In this document: piece by piece, positions 63,564 through 64,000 of the stretch
Layout: each line of letters starts with the position of its first letter
Numbering within the stretch: position 1 is the first letter of the stretch
NCBI GenBank assembly: GCA_036011305.1
Contig: DASCNA010000144.1
Span: 1-64,000 of the forward strand
Source: DASCNA01 sp036011305
GTDB taxonomy: Bacteria > Verrucomicrobiota > Lentisphaeria > Victivallales > GWF2-38-69
DNA: 64,000 nt
Direction: 5' to 3'
Translations under genes and position numbers: made by a program
Notes under the pieces: model-generated
What the model was told of the DNA's origin: nothing
Database searches by the model: none
Seen by the model: only the letters and a program-made list of their open reading frames with translations

Positions 63564-63740
63564 ATGATTTATTTAAAGATCTTCAATAACGCCAATTTCA
63601 AAAACTATGTGATAAAAATATTAGCTTTAGTTTTAAGTGTATTATTCATTTCTTAATGTGCTTCAAAAAAACATCACTCAATGAAATTTGTACTAAATGG
63701 ATATAACAGACAAAGTCTAGGAATAAATAGATTGAAGTAA
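63564..63740 (+). pseudogene. Small lipoprotein frame interrupted just before the lipobox cysteine
   Basis: An ATG with AGAAGGG seven bases upstream opens a 30-codon frame that is a typical lipoprotein signal peptide (KILALVLSVLFIS). It ends in TAA at 63654-63656. Reading through the stop gives Cys-Ala-Ser-Lys-Lys-His as the next residues, exactly where a lipobox cysteine belongs, and continues 27 codons to a second stop at 63740. Either this is a disabled gene, a base error, or a coincidence. It lies about 90 bases from the candidate Pho box. The rest of 63349-63885 holds nothing else that I can identify. Confidence 0.4.
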
Positions 63741-63885
63741 ATTGAAGTGAAATAATGTTTTAGAAAAGAATAGAATAGTTTGTATCGTTAAGTAGCTATT
63801 ACAAAAATCTATAAAGAAAGAAAAAATAAAAGAAAACTGTTACGCCTCCTTAAGGAATTCAGTGATTAATATTAAATTAAGTATA

Positions 63886-64000
63886 TCAAGGTGGAGAACT
63901 GCCTGCATTACACCCCACTGCGGTGCCCCCTGCAGCGCAAGTCGCAAGATCAAAAACTGCGGTATTGCCAGGCCAACAATTATTAGCATTTGTACCAGTA
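63886..64000 (-). CDS. C-terminal end of a protein with CxxGxxA repeats (cut by the right edge)
   Basis: The last 37 codons of a minus-strand gene are visible; they end in a TGA at 63886-63888. They contain GTNANN, CWPGNTA, CAAGGTA and CNAGSSPP, so a CxxGxxA unit repeats with two- or six-residue spacers. The 115 visible bases are about 51% G+C (59 of 115 counted), against roughly a third for the window. Periodic Cys-Gly-Ala C-termini occur in precursor peptides of modified natural products and in some surface proteins; the start, length and neighbours are outside the window, so no function is assigned. Confidence 0.5.
   Translation of the reverse strand, partial: TGTNANNCWPGNTAVFDLATCAAGGTAVGCNAGSSPP

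Overview
The window is about one-third G+C and reads as a contiguous piece of chromosome from a diderm (Gram-negative) bacterium. The outer membrane is indicated by an MlaA homologue, an LA_2272-type surface-repeat protein, exported PstS proteins and lipoproteins. The acyl-CoA dehydrogenase/EtfAB set resembles anaerobic forms, and QueH is the oxygen-independent type of epoxyqueuosine reductase, so an anaerobic or fermentative lifestyle is likely. HTH-PAS regulators and the LA_2272 protein fit the PVC superphylum (for example Lentisphaerota), but no marker here settles the phylum. No rRNA or CRISPR array is present. One tRNA, the initiator tRNA-Met, was found.

Layout. 1-3110: start of a gene cut by the left edge (perhaps a transposase), an HTH-PAS regulator, a Bcr/CflA-type exporter, then a tRNA-fMet flanked by att-like repeats and a short integrase-like relic. 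3184-9700: a lone OppD-type ATPase, the rpsO-pnp unit with a large intercistronic hairpin, and proBA. 9727-13640: surface-repeat protein, small membrane protein, ClC antiporter, M20 peptidase. 13647-15741: two related microproteins, 43 and 46 aa, divergent from a second HTH-PAS protein with an unusual C-terminal tail. 15749-24444: a minus-strand metabolic block in two units, (isochorismatase-like, PrpB-like lyase, aconitase, asparaginase) and (etfB, etfA, acyl-CoA dehydrogenase, rpoZ). 24666-29574: lipoprotein, queH, mlaA with an alpha/beta hydrolase, and a MetF-MetV-like fusion. 29705-35595: leuA, D,D-carboxypeptidase, galE, a B12-type radical SAM enzyme, then a graveyard where a broken MFS tail and a broken second galE tail abut. 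35819-44369: MFS exporter divergent from a PadR regulator, a P3A-type proton ATPase with a small membrane partner, aroB-dprA, and a stand-alone condensation-type acyltransferase. 44620-54668: a minimal membrane-fusion protein, a single polypeptide holding two complete PilT ATPases, rsmE, M32 carboxypeptidase, an RsbU-type phosphatase, a large exported metallophosphoesterase and MarC. 54771-63480: pstCAB followed by two divergent pstS genes, a PepSY-like exported protein, a sugar/H+ symporter behind a perfect 22-bp palindrome, a metallophosphoesterase and a YdcF-type protein. 63564-64000: a lipoprotein reading frame with a stop exactly before its lipobox cysteine, and the tail of a GC-rich gene encoding CxxGxxA repeats.

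Working together. Two four-fold 11-bp repeats, one before pstC and one before the YdcF gene, look like Pho boxes and suggest that pst and the ydcF-phosphoesterase pair share phosphate control. Most other genes are housekeeping. The most novel items are the microprotein pair next to the HTH-PAS gene, the tandem PilT fusion, the altered second PstS and the cysteine-repeat peptide at the right edge.
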